From: an uncultured Ruminococcus sp.
GTDB lineage: Bacteria; Bacillota; Clostridia; Oscillospirales; Ruminococcaceae
Reading direction: 5' to 3'
DNA: 32,629 bases
Assembly: GCA_949291125.1 (NCBI GenBank)
Contig: CASEUJ010000004.1
Location: 1-32,629, forward strand
Below the pieces are notes generated by a model. That model was not told the origin of the DNA. It saw only the letters and a program-made list of their open reading frames with translations, and made no database searches. A program made the position numbers and the translations under genes. Shown here piece by piece: positions 1-8,412 of this stretch; the first letter of the stretch is position 1; every line of letters begins with the position of its first letter.

Positions 1-141
1 AATATATTGATTTCTACAACAATCAACGTATTCAGCTAAAAACAAAACTGACTCCGTCTGAATTACGAAGTCAGTATGTTACTTAATATTGTTATACCAT
101 AGAGGCTTTTTTGTGCTGTCCGTACAATTTGGGGCGGTTCA
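1..141 (+). mobile_element. Right end of an IS3-family insertion sequence (truncated by window edge)
   Basis: The first 86 bases encode the C-terminus of an IS3-type transposase. About 55 bases further on lies a sequence that reads, on the minus strand, TGAACCGCCCCAAATTGTAC followed by GGACAGCAC. A 5'-TG terminus, a C/G block and a GGACAG core are typical of IS150/IS3-group terminal inverted repeats, so the element probably ends near 141 with ...GGTTCA. The left end and target duplication are outside the window, so the exact boundary is inferred. Confidence 0.7.
3..86 (+). CDS. IS3-family transposase OrfB, C-terminal fragment
   Basis: Frame 3 from the window edge gives 27 residues ending in TAA at 84-86. 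It contains YIDFYNNQRIQLK followed by LTPSELR, the usual C-terminal signature of the DDE integrase (rve) domain of IS3-family OrfB proteins (YxxFYNxxRxQxxL...LTPxExR). Only the tail is present, so catalytic residues cannot be checked and it cannot be decided whether the full gene is intact upstream. Confidence 0.75.
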   Translation, partial: YIDFYNNQRIQLKTKLTPSELRSQYVT

Positions 142-277
142 CATGTGCCTGAAAGGCTTTTTTCACTCCGTGTTTTTGTGTATTGTCAGATTAAACAATA
201 TTCAATATCGGATGATCAGAAGCACAGTGATCAAATTCATTCTGAGATAAATTGCTCTGTATGTTGGTGAATCATGA
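142..277. other. Intergenic between IS end and S41 protease
   Basis: A short hairpin GCCT-GAA-AGGC at 147-157 followed by six T could be a weak rightward terminator for the insertion sequence. A pair of TGATCA palindromes lies near 205-226. No coding region or strong leftward terminator for the protease gene is evident. Confidence 0.4.
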
Positions 278-1456
278 TCAATGTCCTAAAATTTTCAACG
301 CCCGTGCCAACTGTGGATCCGCCTCTGCATTGGGATTATCATAATCCACTGCCGTATCGCTTGGTTCTACCACTTCGTCTGGCGTAATTCCCACGCCATG
401 ATAGCATTCGCCTTTTGTTGTCTGATAGGTCGCGGTAGTTAGCGTCAAAGCACCGCCGTCTGGCAGCTGTCGCGTTATCTGCATAATTCCTTTTCCGAAC
501 GTGGTCGTACCGACAATGGTCGCTTTCCCAAAATCATGCAGTGATGCAGTGAACAGTTCTGCTGCGCTGGCGGTGTTCTCATTGACCAATACCACCATGG
601 GCAGATTGCATTCTTCTGCATCCGATTCGACCAGTGTTTTGGTTGAGCCATCCCGATATGTTGCAATGGCGATCTTGCCCTCTGGCAGAAGGGGATCGAG
701 GATCTGTTCCAGACTTGTGACAAGACCGCCGCCGTTGTCACGAACGTCAAATACTAGGGAAACCGCACCGTCTGCAAGTAGCTTATCCAGAACAGTTTGG
801 AATTGTTCCGGTGTATTCTCTTTGAAGGAACTGATCCGGATATAGCCGATCTGACCATCCAGCATCTGTCCCTGTGCGGACACTACATCCATGCTCTTAC
901 GAGCCACCTCTATGTCAAGGTTTTCTCCATTGCGGAGAATGGTAAGGGTGACGGTGGTATTTTCTTCCCCTCGTACATTGCTGACTGCCTGTGCATAGCC
1001 TAAGTCTGCCACATCTTCGCCGTTAATGGCGATGATTCGGTCACCTGCCAGGATGCCGGCTTCTTCTGCCGGGGAATTCTCTGTGACGCTTTCCACTTGT
1101 AAAAAGCCCTCTTCGTTCCATGTGACTGTTACGCCGATGCCAATCATCTGTCCGGCTTCGTTAGTCTGATAGGCGGCATATTCCTCCTCTGTCATATATT
1201 GGGAATATGGGTCATCCAGCCCTGCTACATATCCTTTTTTGGCGCCATCCATAGCGGCATCGGTATCTACTTCGGTATAATAATTTGCTTCGACCGCTGC
1301 TGCAAGCTGTGAGAGTTCGCCATATGTTTGCTGTGTCCGATAATTGCGGTATGCCAATGTGCCTGTTCCGACTGCCAACACTGCATATAGGCAGAGAATC
1401 AGTGTCATGGTCGTCTTTCGTACTTGGATGGTGTTTTGATTGGTTTCCTGTTTCAA
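278..1456 (-). CDS. S41-family C-terminal processing peptidase (CtpA-like)
   Basis: A 392-residue membrane-anchored serine protease. Residues 17-36 form one hydrophobic segment, so the rest faces outward. A PDZ domain spans about 105-185 (GIGVTV, ENSPAEEAGILAGDRIIAING) and the S41 core about 200-365. The Ser-Lys dyad is visible as Ser297 in NTASAAEL and Lys322 in FGKG. The start codon is TTG at 1456, chosen because AAGGAAG sits 9 nt upstream and no ATG lies before the membrane segment. It is the last gene of the ftsE-ftsX-M23 series, a conserved Firmicute arrangement. S41 proteases of this kind process or degrade envelope proteins, so the M23 hydrolase or its partners are plausible substrates (inference). 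A terminator lies just before it. Confidence 0.9.
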   Translation of the reverse strand: MKQETNQNTIQVRKTTMTLILCLYAVLAVGTGTLAYRNYRTQQTYGELSQLAAAVEANYYTEVDTDAAMDGAKKGYVAGLDDPYSQYMTEEEYAAYQTNEAGQMIGIGVTVTWNEEGFLQVESVTENSPAEEAGILAGDRIIAINGEDVADLGYAQAVSNVRGEENTTVTLTILRNGENLDIEVARKSMDVVSAQGQMLDGQIGYIRISSFKENTPEQFQTVLDKLLADGAVSLVFDVRDNGGGLVTSLEQILDPLLPEGKIAIATYRDGSTKTLVESDAEECNLPMVVLVNENTASAAELFTASLHDFGKATIVGTTTFGKGIMQITRQLPDGGALTLTTATYQTTKGECYHGVGITPDEVVEPSDTAVDYDNPNAEADPQLARALKILGH

Positions 1457-1476
1457 AAGTCAACACTTCCTTTTAC

Positions 1477-1510
1477 AAAAAAGGACAGCGGTTTTTGTTA
1501 CCCCTGTCCT
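1477..1510 (-). terminator. Intrinsic terminator between M23 gene and S41 protease gene
   Basis: Read leftward, AGGACAG (1510-1504) pairs with CTGTCCT (1488-1482) around a 15-nt loop and runs into TTTTTT (1482-1477). The protease start codon is only about 20 nt further on and I see no promoter in between. The hairpin should therefore lower protease expression relative to ftsEX and the hydrolase. Confidence 0.75.
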
Positions 1511-1568
1511 CCATATCCTATGCATTGCCTCGTGCATCTATGCGCGGGCTGGTGTGTAATGGTCAATT

Positions 1569-3041
1569 TTATAGATACTGCATCGGATCGACATACGAGC
1601 CATTAACACGGATCTCAAAGTGCAGATGGAATCCGGTCGAAAATCCTGTGCTACCCACATATCCGAGCGTTTGTCCCTGGCTGACTTCGTCGCCGACGGA
1701 AACGGCAACAGATGCCATATGTCCATATAATGTGGAATATGTACCGTCATGCTGGATGACAACATAGTTGCCATAGCCCCCGCCGCAGCCACAGCTTGAG
1801 TTTTTAGCATAGTTATGGGTACAGCTGCTGACAACACGTACGACCGTACCGCTGCGAGATGCTGTAACTGCTGCACCGGCATTGCCGCCAGCAATGTCAA
1901 TGCCATTGTGGTTAGTACCCCAACGTCCGCCATAACCGCTTGAGATAACATAATATCCCGGACACGGCCATGCAAAGCTTGCGCTTCCGGTAGAGATCTG
2001 ATCCGATGGCTGTTGTTGGGTGGTGTTTTCCGATGCTGAATTCTCATTTGATGTACTGTTGTCAGATGTATCAGAGCTACTGCCGGAATTGCTGTTTTGA
2101 TTTGTGCTGGAATTGCTGCTGCTTTCCTCACTGGACTGTTGCTGCTGTTGTTGCTGTGCTTGTGCTGTCGCTTCCTGTTTCTTTCTCTCTTCTTCCTCTT
2201 GGCGCTTTTTCTCTGCCGCTGCTGCGATTGCCGCTTTGATTTCTTTCTCCTGCGCTTCTAGGTCTGCATTGTTCTTTTCCAGCGTTTCAACGTCCTGATT
2301 GAGCTGATCCTGTTCACGCTGCATGATCTCCTGTGCTTCTGTGGTTTCAGAATAGGTATCCTGAAGGTCAGCAAGTGCTTGTGTGAATTCATCCTTCTTT
2401 GCCTGCTGTTCTGCCTGCTGTTGATCCAGCGTTGCCTTTTCTGATTCAAGCTGTGCCTTTTTTTCATTACAAGCTTCCAGATCTGCCTTTAGTCCGTTGA
2501 CCAGATCATTGTCGTGTTTCGCCACGCGGGACATCAACTCATATTTTGACAATAGATCATAGAAGTCTGTTGCACCAACAAGTGCCGAAGCTAAGCTGTC
2601 GCTGCCCTGCATATACATGGCTCGCAGCCGCAGTTTGAATTCTTCCAGACCGATCTCAATGTCGGCTTCCATTACAGTGATTTCGTCCTGCGTTTCTGTA
2701 ATTGCTGCTGTTGTTTCGTCAATGGAATCATTGATTCGGTCGAGTTCTTCGACAACAATATCCAAATTTTGCTGCTGCAGAGCAATCTTATCCTGTAATA
2801 CTTCCTGATACGCTTCGTTTTCATCTAAATCGGATTGAAGCGCATCCAGTTCCTTTTGCTTTTCCGTGATTTTTTCTTCATTCGCTTTGCGCTCTTGTTG
2901 GAGCTCATCAAGCGTCTTTGCCGAAACCGGAACATCTCTGAGCGGCGACCAGTTTCCGACCATCCCTGTTGTCAGTACTGACAGGCAGAGCATTATGCCA
3001 ATCAGACGCATTCCTGTATTCTTTTTTCCTTTCAGACTCAT
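1569..3041 (-). CDS. Secreted coiled-coil M23 peptidase (EnvC/PcsB-like murein hydrolase)
   Basis: 490 residues starting at ATG 3041, preceded by GAGGAGG that overlaps the ftsX stop. A longer in-frame start inside ftsX lacks a ribosome binding site. Residues 11-40 form a signal or anchor segment ending VSA-K. Two long coiled-coil blocks cover about 43-290. A low-complexity Q/S/N linker covers 294-352, and the M23 domain lies at about 355-490. Zinc and catalytic residues are visible: H378-x3-D382 in NHNGIDIAG, H441 in YGH, and H472/H474 in FHLHFEI. The domain also carries an unusual Cys cluster (C407, C417, C419). FtsEX-linked coiled-coil M23 proteins cleave septal peptidoglycan under ATPase control, and the adjacency with ftsX strongly suggests this role here. 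Confidence 0.92.
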   Translation of the reverse strand: MSLKGKKNTGMRLIGIMLCLSVLTTGMVGNWSPLRDVPVSAKTLDELQQERKANEEKITEKQKELDALQSDLDENEAYQEVLQDKIALQQQNLDIVVEELDRINDSIDETTAAITETQDEITVMEADIEIGLEEFKLRLRAMYMQGSDSLASALVGATDFYDLLSKYELMSRVAKHDNDLVNGLKADLEACNEKKAQLESEKATLDQQQAEQQAKKDEFTQALADLQDTYSETTEAQEIMQREQDQLNQDVETLEKNNADLEAQEKEIKAAIAAAAEKKRQEEEERKKQEATAQAQQQQQQQSSEESSSNSSTNQNSNSGSSSDTSDNSTSNENSASENTTQQQPSDQISTGSASFAWPCPGYYVISSGYGGRWGTNHNGIDIAGGNAGAAVTASRSGTVVRVVSSCTHNYAKNSSCGCGGGYGNYVVIQHDGTYSTLYGHMASVAVSVGDEVSQGQTLGYVGSTGFSTGFHLHFEIRVNGSYVDPMQYL

Positions 3042-3058
3042 AAAAGTGATATGCCTCC

Positions 3059-3964
3059 TCAGACATTCAGATGCTTTCGCATCGAAATCATACTGCCGCA
3101 TGCGCCGAAAAATGTGCCCGCCAGCAAATATGCCGCTGCCACTTTCCACGCAAGGGATTGGAACGAAATAATGCTTCCCATACCGATGACAGACAGAATG
3201 TCCGTCTGTCCGGTCAGTAAGCCTACCATGGAATCATAGCCGAACCATGTGATCACAAGTGCCACACTGCCCGCTAAAAATCCTGTGATCATACCCTCTA
3301 CAAAAAACGGAATCCGAATAAAGGAATTCGTTGCCCCAACATACTTCATAATCTGGATTTCTTCTCGTCGCATGAATACACTTGCTTTGGTCGCATTTGA
3401 AACGATGACAACGGAAATCACGATCAGCGCTGCAATGACAACGCCAAACACGATGCTGACGATCTGCCTTAGTTCCGTCAGGATATTGACAAAGTCCATC
3501 GGCGCACGGATGGAATCGATGTGATCGAGCTGACTGATTTGTGCGATCGTGCTCGAGATCTGTGAAACATCCGCTACTTGGATACGATAGCTGTCTGGAA
3601 GCGGATTATCATCACCGAGTGAGTCAAATAGCATGCCGTAATCGGTCATACTTTCCTGTAGATCCTCAAATGCCTGTTCTTTGGAATAGAACCGGATGTC
3701 ACTGATATTGTTGATCTGCTGAAGCTGCGACTGGAAATTGACAAGCGCCTCTTGTGAGGTATCGTCACGCAAATAGATGATAACTTCGTTTTTGTTTTCC
3801 ACGCCACCGATCATGGAGTTTAAGTTGATGTATAACAGCGCTGACATGCCGACCAGGAGCAGGGAAACGAGGATGACACAAAATGAAGCAAAAGCCATCA
3901 TCTTGTTCTTCCAGATATTTTCAACGCCCTGCCCAATCAGATAGCGAAAGCCACTAAGCTTCAT
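3059..3964 (-). CDS. ftsX: Cell-division ABC transporter-like permease FtsX
   Basis: 301 residues with FtsX topology: membrane segment at about 22-46, a large extracellular loop at about 50-165, then three more segments near 167-190, 218-242 and 275-295. The stretch MRREEIQIMKYVGATNSFIR at about 198-217 is the characteristic cytoplasmic loop of FtsX/MacB-type permeases (ExxxMKxxGAT). The ATG overlaps the end of ftsE by 11 bases, indicating translational coupling. FtsX does not transport. It passes ATP hydrolysis by FtsE across the membrane to a murein hydrolase, here most likely the M23 protein encoded next. Confidence 0.95.
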   Translation of the reverse strand: MKLSGFRYLIGQGVENIWKNKMMAFASFCVILVSLLLVGMSALLYINLNSMIGGVENKNEVIIYLRDDTSQEALVNFQSQLQQINNISDIRFYSKEQAFEDLQESMTDYGMLFDSLGDDNPLPDSYRIQVADVSQISSTIAQISQLDHIDSIRAPMDFVNILTELRQIVSIVFGVVIAALIVISVVIVSNATKASVFMRREEIQIMKYVGATNSFIRIPFFVEGMITGFLAGSVALVITWFGYDSMVGLLTGQTDILSVIGMGSIISFQSLAWKVAAAYLLAGTFFGACGSMISMRKHLNV

Positions 3965-4643
3965 GGATCAGATTCCCCCCAACCACTTCGTCAAAGACAA
4001 TACGTCCCTGATCGATATTAATGATCCGGCCGCCGAACTGTCGTACCAGATTATGTTCATGGGTGACCATCAGGATGGTGGTTCCGATGTCATTGATCCC
4101 CTGTAAAAGCTCCACAATCTCATAGGAAAGCTCTGGGTCGATGTTGCCCGTCGGCTCGTCCGCGATAATTAGCTGCGGGTCATTGACGAGTGCTCTGGCG
4201 ATTGCCACGCGCTGTTTTTCGCCGCCGGACAGTTCGTCCGGATAGGCGTTGGCTTTATCCTCCAGACCGACAAGCCCGATCACATACGGTACACGTTTAC
4301 GGATATACCGCATCGGCGAATCAATCACGCGCAGAACAAACGCTACGTTTTCGTATACCGTCATAGATGGGATCAGCCGGAAGTCCTGGAAGACAAAGCC
4401 GATTGTTCGCCGCAGTGCCGGAATCCGGCGTTTGCGCAGACGGTTCAGGTTATAGCCGTTGACGGAGATCGTACCACTTGTTGGGTTGATCTCTTTGAGG
4501 ATTAACTTGATCATCGTACTTTTTCCGGCGCCGGATGCGCCGACAACAAAGGCAAAGTCGCCATCATTGATTTTTAAGTCTACATTATGCAGTGCATCTA
4601 CGCCGCTGGAATATGTTACAGAAACATCTTTCAATTCTACCAT
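3954..4643 (-). CDS. ftsE: Cell-division ATP-binding protein FtsE
   Basis: 229 residues with a complete ABC ATPase: Walker A GASGAGKST at 35-43, Q-loop Gln86, signature LSGGEKQR from 138, Walker B LIIADE at 158-163 and H-loop His195. I place the start at ATG 4643, because AAAGGA lies 10 nt upstream. An in-frame GTG three codons earlier would touch the same Shine-Dalgarno sequence and is unlikely. It is the first gene of the ftsE-ftsX-M23-S41 group. FtsE drives FtsX in septal peptidoglycan hydrolysis. I see no convincing SigA promoter in the 240 bp upstream. Confidence 0.95.
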   Translation of the reverse strand: MVELKDVSVTYSSGVDALHNVDLKINDGDFAFVVGASGAGKSTMIKLILKEINPTSGTISVNGYNLNRLRKRRIPALRRTIGFVFQDFRLIPSMTVYENVAFVLRVIDSPMRYIRKRVPYVIGLVGLEDKANAYPDELSGGEKQRVAIARALVNDPQLIIADEPTGNIDPELSYEIVELLQGINDIGTTILMVTHEHNLVRQFGGRIINIDQGRIVFDEVVGGNLIHEA

Positions 4644-4781
4644 AATTCCCACGTCCTTTCCGGACTGACAGCATATGTCGGTCCGTTATTGTGTCCCGAT
4701 GTGATGTTTTACATACGAATCCCCGATGAAGAAGCGCGTTTATAACCTGAATGTAAGCTGTTGTTTTCCCGCACAAGGATA

Positions 4782-4820
4782 CCGCCGATGCAAGATCTTT
4801 GGATAGAGCGGCATCGGCGG
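4782..4820 (-). terminator. Inverted repeat after the PucR-type regulator, possible terminator
   Basis: CCGCCGATGC (4782-4791) and GCATCGGCGG (4811-4820) are perfect 10-bp arms with a 19-nt loop, just downstream of the regulator gene in the leftward direction. There is no T-run, so termination is uncertain. It may instead be a processing or regulatory hairpin upstream of ftsE. Confidence 0.4.
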
Positions 4821-4883
4821 CAGACGGAAAGGATCAAGCCGCCATAATTCTTGTTCCAGCTTCTGTGACGTATATTTCCCGAC

Positions 4884-5969
4884 TCAGAACTTTGCCGGAT
4901 TCGCAGAGAGGTATTTCTTTACCATCAATGCGATCTTGAAGATAATGGCATGATCGAATTCACGTAGGTCAAGCCCGGTGAGCTTCTTGATTTTTTCCAG
5001 ACGATACACAAGTGTGTTGCGGTGTACAAACAGCTTGCGTGATGTTTCAGATACATTCAGGTTGTTTTCGAAGAACTTCTGGATCGTGAAAAGTGTTTCA
5101 TGATCCAGCGATTCAATGCTGCCGCGTTTGAATACCTCGTGCAGAAATGTTTCGCACAAAGTGGTTGGGAGGTGATAGATCAATCGTGCAATCCCTAAAT
5201 TCTCGTAGCTGACAATTGCTTTGTCAGTGTCGAACACCTTTCCGACTTCGAGTGCCATCTGTGCCTCTTTGAACGAGCGCGAAAGCTCCTTGACGCCGGT
5301 CACAATCGTACCGATTCCCACATTGACGCGTGTATAGAATTCGCTGCTGAGTGTATCCGCGATCGAACGCGCTAGCTTTTCAAGATCCTTGGTATCTACA
5401 GTCCCCTTGATCTCCTTGACCAAGACAATATCTGTTTCGGAAATGGTGAAGACAAAGTCCTTATTCTTATCCGGGAACAAGTTCTGAATCACATCGTATG
5501 CAGAAACATCATTCATCGATACGATCCGGATCAGCAGTACTACGCGACTCACTTCCGAATTGAAGTGGAGTTCTCTTGCTTTGATAACAATATCTCCCGG
5601 CAGGACATTGTCTAAAACAACATTTTTAATGAAATTATTGCGGTCATATTTTTCATCATAATACTGCTTGATATTGAACAGCGAGATCGCAAGGATGTTT
5701 GCATACTTTGCCGCTGTGTCGTCCATGCCTTCCACAAATACGGCGTATTCGGGCTTTGAACGCGAACCAAACGGCTTATATGTATAGCCATCGCGGATGA
5801 AAATATCATGCACATCGCCGAGATCGAGTGAAACAAACTCATTGGTCATGCCCACCCGGGTCAGGTCGCTGCACGCGATGACTGTACCGGTATCATCGAC
5901 AACGCCGACAGTCGCGTCGATTGTGTCGCGCATCTGGTGTACCAAACCTTGAAATAATCTGTTAGACAT
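4884..5969 (-). CDS. PucR/CdaR-type transcriptional regulator
   Basis: 361 residues from ATG 5969, with AAGGAAG upstream. The C-terminal part, about 295-348, matches the PucR-type helix-turn-helix (HTH_30): FFENNLNVSETSRKLFVHRN, then TLVYRLEKIKKLTG and LREFDHAIIFKIAL. The middle, about 115-245, has the GGDEF-like fold region seen in CdaR proteins (VNVGIG, followed by SFKEAQMALEVG). The N-terminal 1-110 resembles a small-molecule sensing domain (GVVDDTGTVIACSD). CdaR itself responds to sugar diacids, but no diacid genes are nearby, so the ligand is unknown. It sits alone between argS and ftsE, with its own probable promoter and a palindrome that could be an autoregulatory site. Confidence 0.85.
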   Translation of the reverse strand: MSNRLFQGLVHQMRDTIDATVGVVDDTGTVIACSDLTRVGMTNEFVSLDLGDVHDIFIRDGYTYKPFGSRSKPEYAVFVEGMDDTAAKYANILAISLFNIKQYYDEKYDRNNFIKNVVLDNVLPGDIVIKARELHFNSEVSRVVLLIRIVSMNDVSAYDVIQNLFPDKNKDFVFTISETDIVLVKEIKGTVDTKDLEKLARSIADTLSSEFYTRVNVGIGTIVTGVKELSRSFKEAQMALEVGKVFDTDKAIVSYENLGIARLIYHLPTTLCETFLHEVFKRGSIESLDHETLFTIQKFFENNLNVSETSRKLFVHRNTLVYRLEKIKKLTGLDLREFDHAIIFKIALMVKKYLSANPAKF

Positions 5970-6025
5970 AGTGGAACTTCCTTTCTTCCGGAATCCTGCG
6001 TTTAGACAATCTCCGCCTGTTCAAT

Positions 6026-6053
6026 ATATTACAAATTGTAACACATCTCGCAA
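6026..6053 (-). promoter_or_regulatory. Possible promoter of the PucR-type regulator with overlapping palindrome
   Basis: Read leftward, TTGCGA (6053-6048) and TAATAT (6031-6026) are separated by 16 bp. A perfect 13-bp palindrome TTACAAATTGTAA (6029-6041) covers part of the spacer and the edge of the -10 box, a normal position for a repressor site. Promoter quality is moderate. Confidence 0.4.
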
Positions 6054-6195
6054 CTTTGTTTGTGGACACAGTGTTAAACTTTAATGTTGTTTTTTTGCAC
6101 CACGCGGTTTTTGCATTATATTGGCAAGATTCCTGCTTGATTTTGACTTTTGTTGTAATCGTTTTGTAATAAAGCCGCTCATATCAGCTGTTATA

Positions 6196-7887
6196 TTACA
6201 TTTTTTCCGGACAAGTTACTTTTAAGATACGTAGTACATTTGCGATTGTCTGCCGCACTGCATCACATAGTAGCAGCCGTGCTTGTTTGAGTGAATCAGA
6301 GTCTGCATACTTGATACTGCACATATCGTAGAACTTATGAAAGAGCGTTGCAAGCTCGATTACATACTTTGTCATCTTGGACGGATCATACTGTTTTGCT
6401 GCCAGATCCAGCTCAGACGGCAGTGCTGCCAAGTGGCGGATCAGTTCAAGTTCTGCCGGGGCGGTCAGAAGTGTGAGATGCTTGTGGTCGCTTTTCTGCG
6501 GCGAAAATCCCTCTTCGGCCATGGTGCGCAGCAGGCTGCAAATTCTGGCGTGGGCATATTGCACATAATACACTGGATTCTGCGAGGACTTTTCCACTGC
6601 CAGATCGAGGTCAAATTCAAAGTGGGAATTTGCCTCTCTGGTATTGAAGAAAAAGCGTGCCGCATCCAGCGGGATTTCATCGAGCAGTGTCACAAGTGTG
6701 ATCGCCTTGCCGCTGCGTTTCGAGAGCTTAACGACTTCGCCGTCCCGCATCAGCATAACCATCTGCATCAGCACCACATCCAACCGGTCTGCGTCTGCGC
6801 CGAGTGCTGTCAGCGCTGCTTTCAGCCGCGGCACATAGCCATGGTGGTCAGCGCCCAGGATGTCAATTGCCTTATCGAACTTGCGCACCATAAGTTTGTC
6901 ATAGTGATAGGCAATATCCGGTACAACATAGGTCGGAATGCCGTTGGCACGTACTAACACAAAATCTTTATCCGCGCCGAATTGCGTTGCTGTGAACCAG
7001 ACTGCGTCTTCTTTTTCATACGTATAGCCGCGTTTGGTGAGTTCATCGACCACCCACTGGACTCTGCCGTTCTTGTGGAGCGTACTCTCGCGAAACCAGT
7101 TGTCGTAGACAATCCGGTATTTTTTCAGATCGCGCTCCAGTCCGACGATATTCTTCGGGAGTGCAAAAGCTACGAGTGCATCTCTTCTGGTCTTAGCGTC
7201 TGTGTCGACATATTTGTCACCATTTTCGGCAATGAAGTTTTCAGCGTGTTCTACAATATCTGTGCCGTGATAAGCATCCTCCGGCATTTTCACTGATGGG
7301 TCAAAGTGCTGTAAATAGCGCACTTCCAGTGAAGTCGCAAACTTTTCGATCTGGTTGCCGGCGTCGTTGACATAGAATTCCCGTTCGACCTCCCAGCCTG
7401 TCCAGTCGAGGATCTCGGCGAGGCTGTCGCCGAGTGCGCCGCCACGTGCATTGCCGACGTGCATCGGTCCCGTGGGATTTGCGGAAACGAATTCCACCAG
7501 TGCGCGCTTTCCTGCGCCGCTTTGGGTTCTGCCATAGGCATCTTTTTCGGTCAGAACCGTTTCCACGACGTCGGCGAACCAATCCTGTTTCAAGAAAAAG
7601 TTCATAAATCCCGGTCCTGCGATCTCTGCGCGGTCAAAAATTGTCCCTTCCAGCGGTGTTGCCTCTAAGACAAGTTCAGCGATCTTTCGCGGCGCCATTC
7701 GAAACGTCTTTGCACTTACCATCGCCAGATTTGCCGCAAAGTCGCCGTGTGATTTATCTGCTGGCACTTCCACCCGGAATGATGGTGCTGCAACGGCAGG
7801 AATCTTCTCTTCTGCCACCAGTCTGCCAAGTCCGTCCAACAACATTTGATAGAGCATTTCTGATGCTTTTTTCATGCAATCCGCCAT
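6196..7887 (-). CDS. argS: Arginyl-tRNA synthetase
   Basis: 563 residues, normal for the family. Class I signatures are present: the HIGH-type motif HVGN at 143-146 (in ANPTGPMHVGNARGG) and KLSKR at 387-391. An N-terminal Arg-tRNA synthetase domain precedes the catalytic core, and a DALR anticodon-binding domain occupies roughly 440-563. It charges tRNA-Arg in the cytoplasm. ATG 7887 is supported by AGGAGG upstream. It follows the DUF1934 gene by 48 bases, the same neighbour relation as B. subtilis ywiB-argS, and is probably the last gene of the ddl-murI-DUF1934-argS operon. No T-box leader precedes it. Confidence 0.97.
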   Translation of the reverse strand: MADCMKKASEMLYQMLLDGLGRLVAEEKIPAVAAPSFRVEVPADKSHGDFAANLAMVSAKTFRMAPRKIAELVLEATPLEGTIFDRAEIAGPGFMNFFLKQDWFADVVETVLTEKDAYGRTQSGAGKRALVEFVSANPTGPMHVGNARGGALGDSLAEILDWTGWEVEREFYVNDAGNQIEKFATSLEVRYLQHFDPSVKMPEDAYHGTDIVEHAENFIAENGDKYVDTDAKTRRDALVAFALPKNIVGLERDLKKYRIVYDNWFRESTLHKNGRVQWVVDELTKRGYTYEKEDAVWFTATQFGADKDFVLVRANGIPTYVVPDIAYHYDKLMVRKFDKAIDILGADHHGYVPRLKAALTALGADADRLDVVLMQMVMLMRDGEVVKLSKRSGKAITLVTLLDEIPLDAARFFFNTREANSHFEFDLDLAVEKSSQNPVYYVQYAHARICSLLRTMAEEGFSPQKSDHKHLTLLTAPAELELIRHLAALPSELDLAAKQYDPSKMTKYVIELATLFHKFYDMCSIKYADSDSLKQARLLLCDAVRQTIANVLRILKVTCPEKM

Positions 7888-7935
7888 AATTTCAGTTTCC
7901 TCCTGTTTTTTCGCCTATGTCTGTTTATGCCGCGC

Positions 7936-8382
7936 TCAGACGGATTCTGCCTGAACAGGATCTGCGCGGAATTCCCAGCGCAGATCGATCGTATTTTCAG
8001 ACATAAAGACTGCGTTGATATCGATGACATATACCATGTGCAGCGTTCCGCACATCTCTTCCGGTTCGAAGAGGATCTCCTTTGCCTGTACGCCGATTGT
8101 CATCTCACCGAACGGCGTGCTGTACAGACAAAAGTGTTTTTTACCGGTTTCCAGCGTCAGGTTGGAATTTGCCGTTCCTGAACGCAGGATCGAAACGAGA
8201 AGATCCGGATCTATGCGGATTGTGGTTGTTGCACCGGCAAAACCAGTGGCATCTGTGTCCTCATAGGACAGCGTTAGGACTGTATCTTCCCACTGGCATG
8301 TGCCTATGGTGATCAGTTCGGTTTCCTCTGCATCATCCGCTGTAACCTGCCGGCTTTTCATGGTAATCAGAACCGTATCCAT
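7936..8382 (-). CDS. DUF1934 (YwiB-like) beta-barrel protein
   Basis: 148 residues from ATG 8382, 30 bases after murI. The composition is strand-rich with alternating hydrophobic residues (VLITMKSRQV, FCLYSTPFGEMTIGVQAKEI, GTLHMVYVIDINAVFMSEN), fitting the calycin-like DUF1934 fold, in which a small cytoplasmic barrel ends in the strand of a YxLDINxxxxSxNxxxI-type motif. The position directly before argS supports the assignment, since ywiB sits next to argS in B. subtilis. The molecular role is not established for the family. It has no signal peptide. Confidence 0.75.
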   Translation of the reverse strand: MDTVLITMKSRQVTADDAEETELITIGTCQWEDTVLTLSYEDTDATGFAGATTTIRIDPDLLVSILRSGTANSNLTLETGKKHFCLYSTPFGEMTIGVQAKEILFEPEEMCGTLHMVYVIDINAVFMSENTIDLRWEFRADPVQAESV

Positions 8383-8412
8383 TTGTCCTTGCTTCTCCTT
8401 TATTTTTTATAG

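Noticed and set aside
7888-7935. T-box leader for argS
   Set aside because: The gap to the preceding gene is 48 bases, with no T-box motif and no room for one.
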